A stretch of 64,000 bases of DNA, taken from DATFYM01 sp035315065. Lineage in GTDB: Bacteria; Acidobacteriota; Terriglobia; UBA7540. Positions 17,378-26,192 of the stretch are shown one piece after another. Position 1 is the first letter of the stretch. Every line of letters starts with the position of its first letter. The stretch is from contig DATFYM010000068.1 in assembly GCA_035315065.1 (NCBI GenBank), positions 1-64,000 on the forward strand, given 5' to 3'. The position numbers were made by a program, and so were the translations under genes. The notes beneath the pieces were generated by a model. The model worked only from the letters and a program-made list of their open reading frames with translations. It had not been told where the DNA came from and searched no databases.

Positions 17378-17480
17378 CGATTGGCGATTGAAAAAAAGCG
17401 TAGGCGAGCTTCACATCGCTTTCAACAAGCCTCCATTGTCCGTGAGCCTCTACCTCCAATCGGCAATCGGCAATTCTGCC
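17352..17480. repeat. Heptamer-arm palindrome (ATTGACG type)
   Basis: The left arm ATTGACG-ATTGCCG-ATTGACG-ATTGGCG-ATTG begins inside the end of the MOSC gene. The right arm is CCAATCGGCAATCGGCAATTC at 17456-17476, just before the end of the convergent small gene. Spacer about 60 bp. Confidence 0.85.
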
Positions 17481-17483
17481 CCA

Positions 17484-17753
17484 TCACATATCGATCCGCT
17501 TGGTGCTGTGCCGGTTCAGATACCAGCAAGGAGTGTATCCCATGTGAGGGAACCAGGAGTTGACACAACCCTGGGTTTGCGGGTCGGTGAACATGAACTG
17601 GGTGGTGCCGTCCTTCTGTTTCACCGCGTAATAGCGCTGGATGGTCACACTCCCGAACCCGGTGTTCTTCGCGATCCGGTGCCGGAGGGTGAGATAGTCG
17701 CCGGCGAAGATTAGCGATAGCAAGAGAACAGCGATGAGGAGGACGCGTCTCAT
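17484..17753 (-). CDS. Small exported or membrane-anchored hypothetical protein
   Basis: Start taken at the ATG giving MRRVLLIAVLLLSLIFAGDYL (start 17753), which yields a clean N-terminal hydrophobic segment; a longer in-frame start at 17783 adds ten residues. Length 89 aa. The remainder (IAKNTGFGSVTIQRYYAVKQKDGTTQFMFTDPQTQGCVNSWFPHMGYTPCWYLNR) has two cysteines and no recognised domain. Likely periplasmic, anchored by the N-terminal helix. Function unknown. Confidence 0.7.
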   Translation of the reverse strand: MRRVLLIAVLLLSLIFAGDYLTLRHRIAKNTGFGSVTIQRYYAVKQKDGTTQFMFTDPQTQGCVNSWFPHMGYTPCWYLNRHSTKRIDM

Positions 17754-17857
17754 GACGCTCCCTCTCCAGTTGGTGATTTTCATGCTGATTCTCTTTTCCT
17801 TCTCGTCTCCTCTGCGTCTCAGTGTTTAGTATTCTCACCGCTCTGAGTGGAGCACCA

Positions 17858-20311
17858 TCAGCCCGCGGCCCTCGGCCGCCACGTTCCCGCCAAGGCCCAC
17901 GCCGCCAGGTAAGCCACCACGCTCGCGGCCAGGGTAATTCTCAACCCAAAGTTGACGGCAATCAAAATGGCCCCCACCGACCCCAGCACGCTGGACGCGG
18001 CATTCAGAGCCCACGCCCACTCTATGGCGCTATCGCCGGAACCGGGTTCCAGCCGCGTTACCTGCGGCGTTATCAGATCTGGCAGCGGGCGAGCGTCATG
18101 GCGCTCCTGAACCGCTTGGGCCAAGGCTCGTAGACCGGTGGGAAACGGCATCCCCATCACCAAACCCAACGGGACCAGGATCGCTGCGCTCACCAGCAAC
18201 TTCGCCGCGAAGGGCAGTCCCACACCGGCGGCCAGCAGGCCCGGCAACGCGAAAGTGTACACTGACAAAGCCACGACAATCACCGCCAGAGGCAGTTGGA
18301 GGCTCCATTTCTGCGCCTCCCACTGGCGCGAGATGAGGCTGCCGGCGCCGCTGGCCAGCAGCAACAGGAAGATCACCACCGTGATGGCGTAGGTGGGATG
18401 GCCCAGAAACAGCACGAAGCGCTGCACGAAAGTGATCTCCACCAGAATGTACCCCAGCCCGATGGCCACAAAATAAATGAGCCGCGGCAGGGTCCCGGGC
18501 CGCGGGCGGGCGCCCAAGGCCAGCGGTAGCACCAGTAGCGCCAGCACGGCGGCCACCGAGATCAGTAGCACCATCCCCAGGACCACCACTCCCAGGCTCA
18601 CCTTCCAGTCCATGCCGCGGTGCGCCAGCGCGGCGCTCTTCAGCACCTGCCCGGTCCTAAGGGTGAAGAAAAAGAATGGGGCGTCGTCGGTCACGGGGGT
18701 GACGTTGTAGGGGTAACTGCGCGCAAAGGCGGCGGGATCCCGCGAGGCGATCAAGTGTGAAAACGCATTGTTCCCCGGCGTCGAGGGCATGTACACCGCC
18801 CTCAGATTGGGATTCTGGTCCAAGTGCGATTGCACTCGCTGCTCTTCCTCGCGGGTAAACACGCTCTTCTTGGCCAGAACGATCACCGCGCGGCCGTCTT
18901 CGTCGAGTGGGCCATCGGAGATCACCATGAAATTGTGCGCCGGGTCGTGAACGCCCAGGCGCTGCAGCGCTTCCAGGGCCACCGAGACCACGCGCAGGGC
19001 CTCGCGCGGCCGCGCAAACTCCCAGCGCGTCACGGCCACCAAGCCGTCGTCCCTAAGATGCCGGAAGTACTCCTCGAACGCCTCCGTGGTGTAGAGGTTG
19101 CTCTCGCTGAGAGCGAAGGCGCCGGCAGCCGTCGACGCCCAGGTGTCCACCAGGGTCATTTCAATAACGTCGAAGCGGTCCCGGCTGCTGCGGATAAACG
19201 ACCGGCCGTCGCTCACCACGATGTGGACCTGCGGCAGGTTATACAGGCCAAACGTATAGCCGGCGTAGCGGTCGCGCATCACCGTATCGGCGATGATGGA
19301 GTTTATCTCGATGCCGGTGACGTTCGGGCTTCCGTTGGCGACCGCCCGCACCACGTCCACGCCGCCGCCCGGTCCGATGATGGCGTAGTCGCCGCGCGGT
19401 CGAAGAATGTTGGCGACGGAGGGCGGCGCCGACATTAAGCCGCGCTTCCACTCGCCCTGCCAGGCGATCGGGTCGACGTTAACCAGGGCCGTGTTGGCGT
19501 CGGCATCGATCACCACCCACTTGGATTGGTCCGCTTTGCGGTCCACTTCGATACGCGAAATCGCGTTCCAGCGCACGAATTCCACTTTAGCGACGCTGTC
19601 CAAGCGGACGCCCTTGGCGTACACCACGTCCACCAGGTCCCAGATGCGGTTGGCGGCCACCAGCAGAATGAGACTGCCGGCCACCGCCCAAGCCACCTTG
19701 CGGCCTTTCGGCGAGACCGCCCAGATGGCGCTTGCCAAGGCCATGGCCACGCCGGCGAAGAGCACGGCATTGGGGCCACCCAAAAGGTCCAGCAGGGGCA
19801 CGATGGCCAGGCAGGCGAGTGCGCCGCCCGCGAGATCGGCGCCGTAGAGCAGCGGGATGTGTCGTGCCTCGCGGGCAAAGACCGTGGACAAGAGCAGGCC
19901 GGTGAAGAAGAAGGGGACCGCGGACGCGAGATAGATCAACGTGAGCTTGAGAAAATTGGCGCCGCTCAGGTCCAGCGACACCGGAATGTGGAGCACCGTC
20001 TCCAGCACCGCCAGAGTGGCCATGGCGTTCGCCAGGCAGCACCCTGCGCCCAGGGTCCGGGTACTGTACCGTCCCAGGCGGGCGCGCCCGAGATGGGCGA
20101 AAACGCCTCCGGCGCCAAGTCCCAGCAGCGCCAGGGAGATGGCGAGAAAGGCGAAGTGATAAAAGAGGATCACGGAAAAAAGACGGGTTAGTGCCAGCTC
20201 CAGCAGCAGCGCCGCGAAGCTCGCGAGCGCGACGCCCGCCAGAGGCCGGAGGGAGATGCGCGTGCGGCCGGCGGCCGAGACCTTCTCGAACTGGTTTACG
20301 ATCACGGTCAT
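17858..20311 (-). CDS. Integral-membrane spermidine-synthase-like protein
   Basis: About 817 aa from ATG 20311; an in-frame GTG at 20368 would add 19 residues but lies at the edge of a repeat. The N-terminal ~230 residues hold several membrane helices (VALASFAALLLELALTRLFSVILFYHFAFLAISLALLGLGAGG). A central SAM-binding PABS-like domain follows (DYAIIGPGGGVDVVRAVANGSPNVTGIEINSII ... HIVVSDGRSFIRSSRDRFDVIEMTLVDTW), then more membrane helices to the C-terminus. This is the membrane-bound spermidine/spermine synthase-like arrangement common in Acidobacteriota. Aminopropyl transfer is not certain for such fused forms; the substrate is unknown. It lies downstream of the VWA gene on the same strand. 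Confidence 0.8.
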   Translation of the reverse strand: MTVIVNQFEKVSAAGRTRISLRPLAGVALASFAALLLELALTRLFSVILFYHFAFLAISLALLGLGAGGVFAHLGRARLGRYSTRTLGAGCCLANAMATLAVLETVLHIPVSLDLSGANFLKLTLIYLASAVPFFFTGLLLSTVFAREARHIPLLYGADLAGGALACLAIVPLLDLLGGPNAVLFAGVAMALASAIWAVSPKGRKVAWAVAGSLILLVAANRIWDLVDVVYAKGVRLDSVAKVEFVRWNAISRIEVDRKADQSKWVVIDADANTALVNVDPIAWQGEWKRGLMSAPPSVANILRPRGDYAIIGPGGGVDVVRAVANGSPNVTGIEINSIIADTVMRDRYAGYTFGLYNLPQVHIVVSDGRSFIRSSRDRFDVIEMTLVDTWASTAAGAFALSESNLYTTEAFEEYFRHLRDDGLVAVTRWEFARPREALRVVSVALEALQRLGVHDPAHNFMVISDGPLDEDGRAVIVLAKKSVFTREEEQRVQSHLDQNPNLRAVYMPSTPGNNAFSHLIASRDPAAFARSYPYNVTPVTDDAPFFFFTLRTGQVLKSAALAHRGMDWKVSLGVVVLGMVLLISVAAVLALLVLPLALGARPRPGTLPRLIYFVAIGLGYILVEITFVQRFVLFLGHPTYAITVVIFLLLLASGAGSLISRQWEAQKWSLQLPLAVIVVALSVYTFALPGLLAAGVGLPFAAKLLVSAAILVPLGLVMGMPFPTGLRALAQAVQERHDARPLPDLITPQVTRLEPGSGDSAIEWAWALNAASSVLGSVGAILIAVNFGLRITLAASVVAYLAAWALAGTWRPRAAG

Positions 20312-20365
20312 CACATTGGGGAGGCGAGCGTCCGGGCACTGACTGAGAAGGTCCGAGAGATCAAA

Positions 20366-20474
20366 CACGGAGGCTCAGAGACGCAGAAATGAGGATGAGG
20401 ATACAATGAAGATGTCGCTTGTCCGTCGACGTTTCCCATTTTTCTCTGTGTCTCTGCGTCTCTGTGCTGAAGGC
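20366..20474 (-). repeat. CAGAGAC-type heptamer-arm element, copy 2
   Basis: Minus-strand reading: CAGCACAGAGACGCAGAGAC, core GAGAAAAATGGGAAACGTCGA...GCGACATCTTCAT, then TCTGCGTCTCTGAGCCTCCG. The core matches the copies at 15960-16090 and 29437-29590. It begins directly after the TGA stop of the VWA gene at 20475. Confidence 0.88.
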
Positions 20475-22283
20475 TCACTTCGGCTCCGGAATCTCCACGC
20501 TCCCATTGAGCGCTGCGATGTTGCCGCTACTCCCGTCCTGCACCACCTCCCGGATCGCATAGGTTCCGGGCTTCACTTTGAAATGCGAGCGCGCCCCAAA
20601 GCCCGCTGCCAGCAATTTCTTGAGAGTTGGGTCCGCAAGGTGCAGCTCGACCGCCCTCTCCTGTCCCCGCACGAAGTTGCCGTCCTGATCGAATAAGACG
20701 GTGATGAAGCGAAGGGCGCCGACGTTGCGCTGCTGCTCCTTGCGTAACTGGACTCCGTGCAGGTCTACCCGCGCCAGCACCGAGAGGTCGGCCTCGGTCG
20801 GGGTCGACATAAAGAACTGCGTGCGGATCTCCAACCCCAGGTCGTTCCGCTCGTCCCGCGCAAAGACCGCGTTATCGATGTCGTTCTCGGCCTGGCCTTC
20901 GGAGTCCGGTGCCTGCTGGGGAGCAAAATAGCCTTTGCGAGCCTGCAACGAGAGCGCCCGCCCATTGGCCAGTTCCACCTTGAGGCTATGATACTTGCCG
21001 TCGAAATTGAGGCCGGGCGGCGAGAAGCTCAACAGATAAGCGACTTCCGGCAGCGCTCCCGCCTTGCGGAGTCCCCCATCGAGGTCGTTAGTATCATGAA
21101 CGAACACGCCGCCCGTGCCCGACGCAGCGGCGGCCATCACATCACCCTGGACCCCTTGCGCTGTTTGCGCAAACTGGACCTCCAACATGCCCAAGCCGCC
21201 GGCGAGCGAGCTCTTCTGGGAGGCGTCACCCCCCGGAATGAATGTCCAGAGTCCCCTTGAGTCGAGCGCATTGATCACCACCCGGGCACGCAACGCACTA
21301 TCGACGACGGACGACACCTCGTAGCTTTGGTCCATCGCCAGGAAGCCGGGCGATATCCAAACGATGCTGCGCTGGCCTGGCATCCCGCCGAGCCGGCGCA
21401 CCAACTCCTCGAGTCCGCGCAGGGTTTGCACCTCGGCGAGTTGGGCCCTGGTCCAGATCTGCTGCGCCATGGACCTGGCCCTCCCCTGCGGGTCAAAAGC
21501 GCAGGGGTTGATGGTGACCCCGCCCGGAGCTTGGGGTTGTTGTGGATTGCCGCCGCACATACAAAGGATCACCTTGGAGGCACCCAGATCCAATGCCTGC
21601 GGGTCTTCTCGGACGAAGATCAAGTACGCCTCGTACTGCGTAATATTCGGGCAATCGGACGTCTGGTTGGAGCCGGTGGGATGAGGCCGAAGCTTGTCCA
21701 GCGCGTCCTCCAGCCGGGCGCGGTCGCTGGTGAATTCCACGTTGCCCAGTCCCGAGGAAGTGTAGAGCCCCACCCGATCGGTGAGCGTCACCGAAGACTC
21801 GAGATAGTGCCGGGCCGCATCACGGGTCCTCGCGACGTCCTCGAACGACATGAAAGTGTCGTCGAAGTAGAGGGCGGCAAAGCGCTCCGGCACCGTGGCG
21901 GCGCGGGCTTCCTCCGGCGGCTTTTCCCCGACCGGGAGGCTACTCTTCTGGTCAGCACGGGCCGCCGGGTTGGGGTGAGCAAGCTGCACCGAAAACTCCC
22001 GGATCACCTGCGGCTTCCCGTTGTCGAACAGCCGGAAGTCCTCCTTGGTCAAGCCGCCGACTTCCTTGCCTCGGGCGTCACGCACCACCACCAACACCGG
22101 CACCTCGTTGGTGCGGGCCCGGATGGTGAATTCCGTTTCTTTCTCCTTGGTGGAGATCTCGGGCTCGGGCTGTTGTGTGGCAAGAGAAGGGCGCGGGCCT
22201 GTTGCCGCAAGCAGGATTGCGAGCAGACCTGCGGCCTGGCCGATACGGCACGTCTTTTCGAAGACCCTCCAGCAATACCGCAT
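20475..22283 (-). CDS. Secreted VWA protein (VWFA-related acidobacterial domain)
   Basis: Start taken at the ATG 22283 (MRYCWRVFEKTC...), which places an export signal at the N-terminus (AAGLLAILLAATGPRPSLA). Length 602 aa. Lead-in motif VPVLVVVRDARGKEVGGLTKEDFRLFDNGKPQVIREF. The VWA domain follows with a D-D-T-F-M-S motif (ALYFDDTFMSFEDVARTRDAARHYL), nearer to a working MIDAS than its paralogue at 12831. Then RSIVWISPGF and the family C-terminus (YLLSFSPPGLNFDGKYHSLKVEL, RKGYFAPQ). Function unknown; extracytoplasmic. Confidence 0.87.
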   Translation of the reverse strand: MRYCWRVFEKTCRIGQAAGLLAILLAATGPRPSLATQQPEPEISTKEKETEFTIRARTNEVPVLVVVRDARGKEVGGLTKEDFRLFDNGKPQVIREFSVQLAHPNPAARADQKSSLPVGEKPPEEARAATVPERFAALYFDDTFMSFEDVARTRDAARHYLESSVTLTDRVGLYTSSGLGNVEFTSDRARLEDALDKLRPHPTGSNQTSDCPNITQYEAYLIFVREDPQALDLGASKVILCMCGGNPQQPQAPGGVTINPCAFDPQGRARSMAQQIWTRAQLAEVQTLRGLEELVRRLGGMPGQRSIVWISPGFLAMDQSYEVSSVVDSALRARVVINALDSRGLWTFIPGGDASQKSSLAGGLGMLEVQFAQTAQGVQGDVMAAAASGTGGVFVHDTNDLDGGLRKAGALPEVAYLLSFSPPGLNFDGKYHSLKVELANGRALSLQARKGYFAPQQAPDSEGQAENDIDNAVFARDERNDLGLEIRTQFFMSTPTEADLSVLARVDLHGVQLRKEQQRNVGALRFITVLFDQDGNFVRGQERAVELHLADPTLKKLLAAGFGARSHFKVKPGTYAIREVVQDGSSGNIAALNGSVEIPEPK

Positions 22284-22599
22284 CGGCTTCACCTGACTTG
22301 TGGCCCGGCCGCCGCTTCCGCGGTTGCAGTGGAAGCGGCTCAGTCCGTGTAACCCCAAGCGCACATCATAGCTGACCCGCTCCCGTATCTTACAACTATT
22401 CCCAGTTTATCGGAGTAGCGCGGACTGCGCGCTTCTCGGTTGCGGCCGCCGACTGTGCCGCGCTATACTCTTTGCTTCGGTGTCGTGTGCCAAAAGGCCG
22501 GCGGCAACTTGCAAAGCGAGAGCTTCGATCCGGTTTCGAGGACGCAGGCTCCTTGGCACCGTTTTCGTTACGGACGCCGAGAAAAACAGGAGGTTCTGA
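22284..22599. other. Divergent intergenic region
   Basis: It separates the VWA gene (minus) from the bacilliredoxin gene (plus). The only clear signal is the ribosome site CAGGAGG at about 22588, before the bacilliredoxin ATG. Confidence 0.5.
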
Positions 22600-23046
22600 A
22601 TGTACCCCGAAGAAATGGTCCGTCCCATGCGGCAGGAGTTGACGCGCATCGGCTTCCGCGAATTGCGAACGCCCCAGGAAGTGGATCACGTGCTGGGCGA
22701 GTCGAAAGGCACCGCCCTGGTGGTAGTGAATTCGATTTGCGGGTGTGCCGCCGCCAATGCCCGGCCCGCCGTGGTTCGTGCCCTGGCCGAGGCCGCTCCG
22801 TCGATGCGGCCGGAAACCTTGGCTACCGTCTTCGCCGGGCAGGACCGCGAGGCCACGGACCGCGCCCGCTCCTATTTCACCGGCTACCCGCCTTCCTCGC
22901 CTTCCATCGCCCTGCTGTGCGACGGCAAACTGGTGTTCATGCTGGAGCGTTGCGACATCGAGGGACGACAGGCTGAGGCCATCGCCCAGGATCTCGCCGG
23001 TGCCTTCGACCGCTTCTGCACCGCGAGTTCGGCCTCCGCCAGCTAA
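22600..23046 (+). CDS. BrxA/BrxB-family bacilliredoxin
   Basis: Length 148 aa; ATG with an upstream AGGAGG. Thioredoxin-like fold with the family's C-G-C active site (VVVNSICGCAAANARPAVV), followed by VFAGQDREATDRARSYFTGYPPSSPSIALLCDGKLVFMLER, which matches YphP/YqiW proteins in both length and order. Bacilliredoxins remove bacillithiol from S-bacillithiolated proteins in Firmicutes; in Acidobacteriota a similar thiol-redox role is inferred. Cytoplasmic; appears monocistronic. Confidence 0.9.
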   Translation: MYPEEMVRPMRQELTRIGFRELRTPQEVDHVLGESKGTALVVVNSICGCAAANARPAVVRALAEAAPSMRPETLATVFAGQDREATDRARSYFTGYPPSSPSIALLCDGKLVFMLERCDIEGRQAEAIAQDLAGAFDRFCTASSASAS

Positions 23047-23279
23047 TTTAGATCGGGCATCCCGTTCTCTTTGCTCAGGATAGGCCCACGCGCCCTCTTC
23101 CTTATCCGGCCCATCGCTTGGCTCCTTCGGCGATGGGCACCTCGGCGCTTCCCCGGGACAGTCCCTGGCCCTGGCCGTTCACCGCTTTCCGGAGTGCGGC
23201 AGGGACCCCGAATCGCTCCCTGAATCCAATTTAAGATTTTGGATTTTGTGCCGATAGGGAAAGTAGGAGGGCCTTAAAG

Positions 23280-23540
23280 ATGATCAACGCTGTATCGAAC
23301 GCAACGCAAACTCAAGCTGTGGCTGTGCCGACGACAGTAACCCCAAAGACGCCCGCACCGAAACCGCAGGCGATCGCGGCGGATACCGTTACCTTAACCA
23401 ATGCTGCCCAAACCGCTGCGCAGGAAGCAGCAGAGACTCCGGCTCAAACCCGCATAGAAGCCGGTAAAGGCGACGCGCAGGCTCAGAGGTTACTCTCGAA
23501 AGAGGCTCTTGCCAAGGCGGCGTACGAGAAGCATCAGTGA
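23280..23540 (+). CDS. Small Ala/Thr-rich hypothetical protein
   Basis: Length 86 aa; ATG preceded by GTAGGAGGG. Ala-, Thr- and Pro-rich (residues 10-60) with no signal peptide or membrane helix; helical C-terminus (DAQAQRLLSKEALAKAAYEKHQ). The composition resembles short putative motility or flagellin-associated proteins in Acidobacteriota, but no family is recognised. Confidence 0.65.
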   Translation: MINAVSNATQTQAVAVPTTVTPKTPAPKPQAIAADTVTLTNAAQTAAQEAAETPAQTRIEAGKGDAQAQRLLSKEALAKAAYEKHQ

Positions 23541-23721
23541 CCGATAGGTTCGAAGCGCAATTGGCCACTTGCCCTTCGGGTCACACAGCATCCCTACGCT
23601 TTACGCTCTGGAGCCAGACAGGGGTAGAACAGGCTCGAAGCTGGGGTCTGCGCTACCCGGTCAGAGAAATGAGGCCTTCCTGCCCTCATGCCGTATACCG
23701 TCTACCGTCTGGATTTTGCTG

Positions 23722-23790
23722 ATAGCTGACTGCTGTGGGCTGATAGCTCGTCTTTTGTTTATCATTCATCATTCATAGTTCATCATTCAG
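23722..23790. repeat. Heptamer arrays (GATAGCT type and ATCATTC type)
   Basis: TGATAGCTGACTGCTGTGGGCTGATAGCT, then ATCATTC-ATCATTC-ATAGTTC-ATCATTC. The TGA stop codon of the ClC gene (minus strand) lies in the second array. Confidence 0.75.
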
Positions 23791-25588
23791 AGTGGCTCTC
23801 TTCTTCCATCACCCAGCGTCGCAGTTTCAGGATGTCGGCGGCGCGCGCTACGCCGATGGGCTTGGCGCTCGTGGCGCGGTCCATGAGGATCACGCTTTCC
23901 ACGTTGCGCGCGATCATGTCGCGTGTCACCCGGTCGACCGTGTCCCCGGGGTAGGCGATCACATAGTCCTGGCGGGCGATGTCGCGTACCTTGAGCGGGC
24001 GGTGAGCTTCCTTCAGCAGATCGTGTGCCTCCACCACACCCGCCAGGCGGCCGTCGTTCTCAATCACGGGAAACACGTCGCCACTCTCGGTCGCCACGTC
24101 GCGCACCACTGCCTGCAAGTCCTCATCGGCGCCGATGGTAGTGAACCTCCTGCTCATCACTTGCTCGATGCGCGACCGCACCAGCACCGGTACCGAATAG
24201 TCCTGCGAGACAATCAGGCCGCGCTTCACGAGCTTACCGGTCATGATGGATTCGGCGCTGAAGAGGCGCACGAAGGCGTCCGAAATCATGCAGCAGACCA
24301 CCAGCGGCAGCAGCGCGTTGGGATTGCGGCTGAGCTCGAAGAGGAACACGATGCTGGTGAAGGGTGCGCGGGCGATGCCGGCGAACACGGCCGCCATGGC
24401 CACCAGCGCGTAAAGCGCCGGGTCGGTGACGAAGCTGGGGAAGAAATGGTGCCAAGCGACCGCGTAGGCCGCCCCCACCCCGCCGCCCACGATGAGCGAG
24501 GGAGCGAAGACGCCGCCCGTGGTCCCCGAGCCTAGCGAGATCACCAGCGCCGCGAACTTGGCTACAGAGACTCCCAACAGTTTGCTCACCGAAAGCTGAT
24601 CGTTAAGCATGGCGCGGATGGTGTCGTAGCCGGTGCCGAACACCTGGGGGTAGAAATAGCCGATGACGCCGAGAACCAGCGCGCCGGCGGCGGGCGCCCA
24701 CACCACCGAGGGCTTCAGCGGGAAGTGGTCGAACCATTCCTCGAGCCAAAACAGAACGCGGATCATGAGGATGGCGATCGCGCCCATGAGGACGCCCATC
24801 AGCGCAAACAGCCACAGCTCCTGCATGCTCTTGAGGGCGAAGGCGGGGGTGGGGAAGAGCGAATTCCAGCCGCGGAAGTGGACCGCCACGGCCGTGGCCA
24901 CGGCGGAAGAGATCGCCACCGGCACAAAGGAGCGGGAGCGAAACTCAAAGAGCAGAAGTTCGATGGCCACCAGCACGCCGGCCAGCGGGGCAATAAAAGT
25001 GGCCGCCATGCCGGCGGCCGCGCCCGCCGCCAACAGCACGCGTCGTTGGTAAGGGGTGAGCTTGACGAACTGTCCGAAGATCGAGCCGAACGCGGCGCCC
25101 GTCTGGATGATGGGTCCCTCGGCGCCGAACGGCCCTCCCGTGCCGATGGCGAAGGCGGTGGCGATCGGCTTCAAGATCGCGACCCGCATCCGCACCCGGC
25201 TCTTGCCCACCAGCACGGCTTCCATGGCTTCCGGGATGCCGTGGCCCTTCAGGGTGGGTTCCCAAGTGTGGATCATGATCCCCACCAGCAACCCGCCGAT
25301 GGGCGGGATCAGGATCACCCACGCTCCCAGATGATGGTTGACCGGGTAAGTGATCTGCCACGACCACCGGCCAAAAAAGAAGAGATTGGTAAAAAGGTAG
25401 ATCAGTTCGAGCAAGCCCTGTGCGACGAGGCCGGCAATGAATCCGACGCTGGCCGCGTAGGCCGAGATTTTGACAATACTGGGATCGAGGGCGACGCCGA
25501 ATTCGCGAAACCACTTGCGCCCCCCGGCGGAGGGCTCAGCGGACGCCCCGTTGGAAGAATGAAGGTCAACGGCTTGGTTGTTACGCAT
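23783..25588 (-). CDS. ClC-family chloride channel/antiporter with tandem CBS domains
   Basis: Length 601 aa; ATG with AGGAG upstream. Membrane part ~45-450 with ClC signatures: GTGGPFGAEGPIIQTGAAFGSIFGQ, and SLGSGTTGGVFAPSLIVGGGVGAAYAVAWHHFFP. Two CBS domains occupy ~470-595 (VMSRRFTTIGADEDLQAVVRDVATESGDVFPVIENDGRLAGVV; VRDIARQDYVIAYPGDTVDRVTRDMIARNVESVILMD) and probably sense adenine nucleotides. Transports chloride (channel or Cl-/H+ exchange) across the inner membrane. The MarR gene is upstream on the same strand, separated by a heptamer repeat. Confidence 0.93.
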   Translation of the reverse strand: MRNNQAVDLHSSNGASAEPSAGGRKWFREFGVALDPSIVKISAYAASVGFIAGLVAQGLLELIYLFTNLFFFGRWSWQITYPVNHHLGAWVILIPPIGGLLVGIMIHTWEPTLKGHGIPEAMEAVLVGKSRVRMRVAILKPIATAFAIGTGGPFGAEGPIIQTGAAFGSIFGQFVKLTPYQRRVLLAAGAAAGMAATFIAPLAGVLVAIELLLFEFRSRSFVPVAISSAVATAVAVHFRGWNSLFPTPAFALKSMQELWLFALMGVLMGAIAILMIRVLFWLEEWFDHFPLKPSVVWAPAAGALVLGVIGYFYPQVFGTGYDTIRAMLNDQLSVSKLLGVSVAKFAALVISLGSGTTGGVFAPSLIVGGGVGAAYAVAWHHFFPSFVTDPALYALVAMAAVFAGIARAPFTSIVFLFELSRNPNALLPLVVCCMISDAFVRLFSAESIMTGKLVKRGLIVSQDYSVPVLVRSRIEQVMSRRFTTIGADEDLQAVVRDVATESGDVFPVIENDGRLAGVVEAHDLLKEAHRPLKVRDIARQDYVIAYPGDTVDRVTRDMIARNVESVILMDRATSAKPIGVARAADILKLRRWVMEEESHSE

Positions 25589-25624
25589 CTAGACTCCTGC
25601 AGTATCTGTTCTTCAAAACGGTCA

Positions 25625-25740
25625 GCGGTTCCGAATTGCCGATTCCCGATTGAAACGCAAACCCTTGCTTAGGCGGGAGCCCAACCGGGAGCGGTCTTGC
25701 AATCGACAATCGGCAATCGACAATCGGCAATTCTTAGGCT
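25625..25740. repeat. Heptamer-arm palindrome (CAATCGG type)
   Basis: Left arm GAATTGCCGATTCCCGATTG, right arm CAATCGA-CAATCGG-CAATCGA-CAATCGG-CAATTC. The right arm starts immediately after the TAA stop of the MarR gene (minus strand). Confidence 0.85.
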
Positions 25741-26192
25741 CCTGGAGTTTTGGGAATCGCTTTCGGCCTGGCTTTGGCGAACGTCAGGAGCCGCGCCCGT
25801 ACGCGCGCCAGTTCCTGGCGATGGAGGCTGGCCAGCTTTTCGAGGATCGCCAGCCCTTTCTCGGTGGGGAAGACCCGTACAAACCGCCGGTCGCCAGCTC
25901 CCGGCTCTTTGCGCAGCAGGCCCCGCCCGGCGCTGCGCTCCACCAGCCCGGCGACGGCGTTGTGACGCGCCTGGAGAAATTCACTGAGCTCGGAGATGGT
26001 GGCCCAGCCGCGCCCCGTGTAGCCCGCCACGCCCAGCAACAACTGGTGCTGCTGGGGCGTCAGGCCCGAGGCGCGCGCCGCCTGCTCGCTGAAGCGCAGA
26101 AAGCGCCGGAGTTGGTAGCGAAACCATGCCTGGCGCCGGATCAGCGGGTCGACGGCAGGCTTGCCGGCGGTGGACCGAGGGCGTGGACTCAT
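25734..26192 (-). CDS. MarR-family transcriptional regulator
   Basis: Length 152 aa, ATG start. Winged helix-turn-helix: LTPQQHQLLLGVAGYTGRGWATISELSEFLQARHNAVAGLVERSAGRGLLRKEPGAGDRRFVRVFPTEKGLAILEKL, with the D-R-R wing motif of MarR proteins. Flanking helices for dimerisation. Cytoplasmic DNA-binding regulator responding to an unknown ligand. It is followed by the ClC gene on the same strand, a possible target. Confidence 0.9.
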   Translation of the reverse strand: MSPRPRSTAGKPAVDPLIRRQAWFRYQLRRFLRFSEQAARASGLTPQQHQLLLGVAGYTGRGWATISELSEFLQARHNAVAGLVERSAGRGLLRKEPGAGDRRFVRVFPTEKGLAILEKLASLHRQELARVRARLLTFAKARPKAIPKTPGA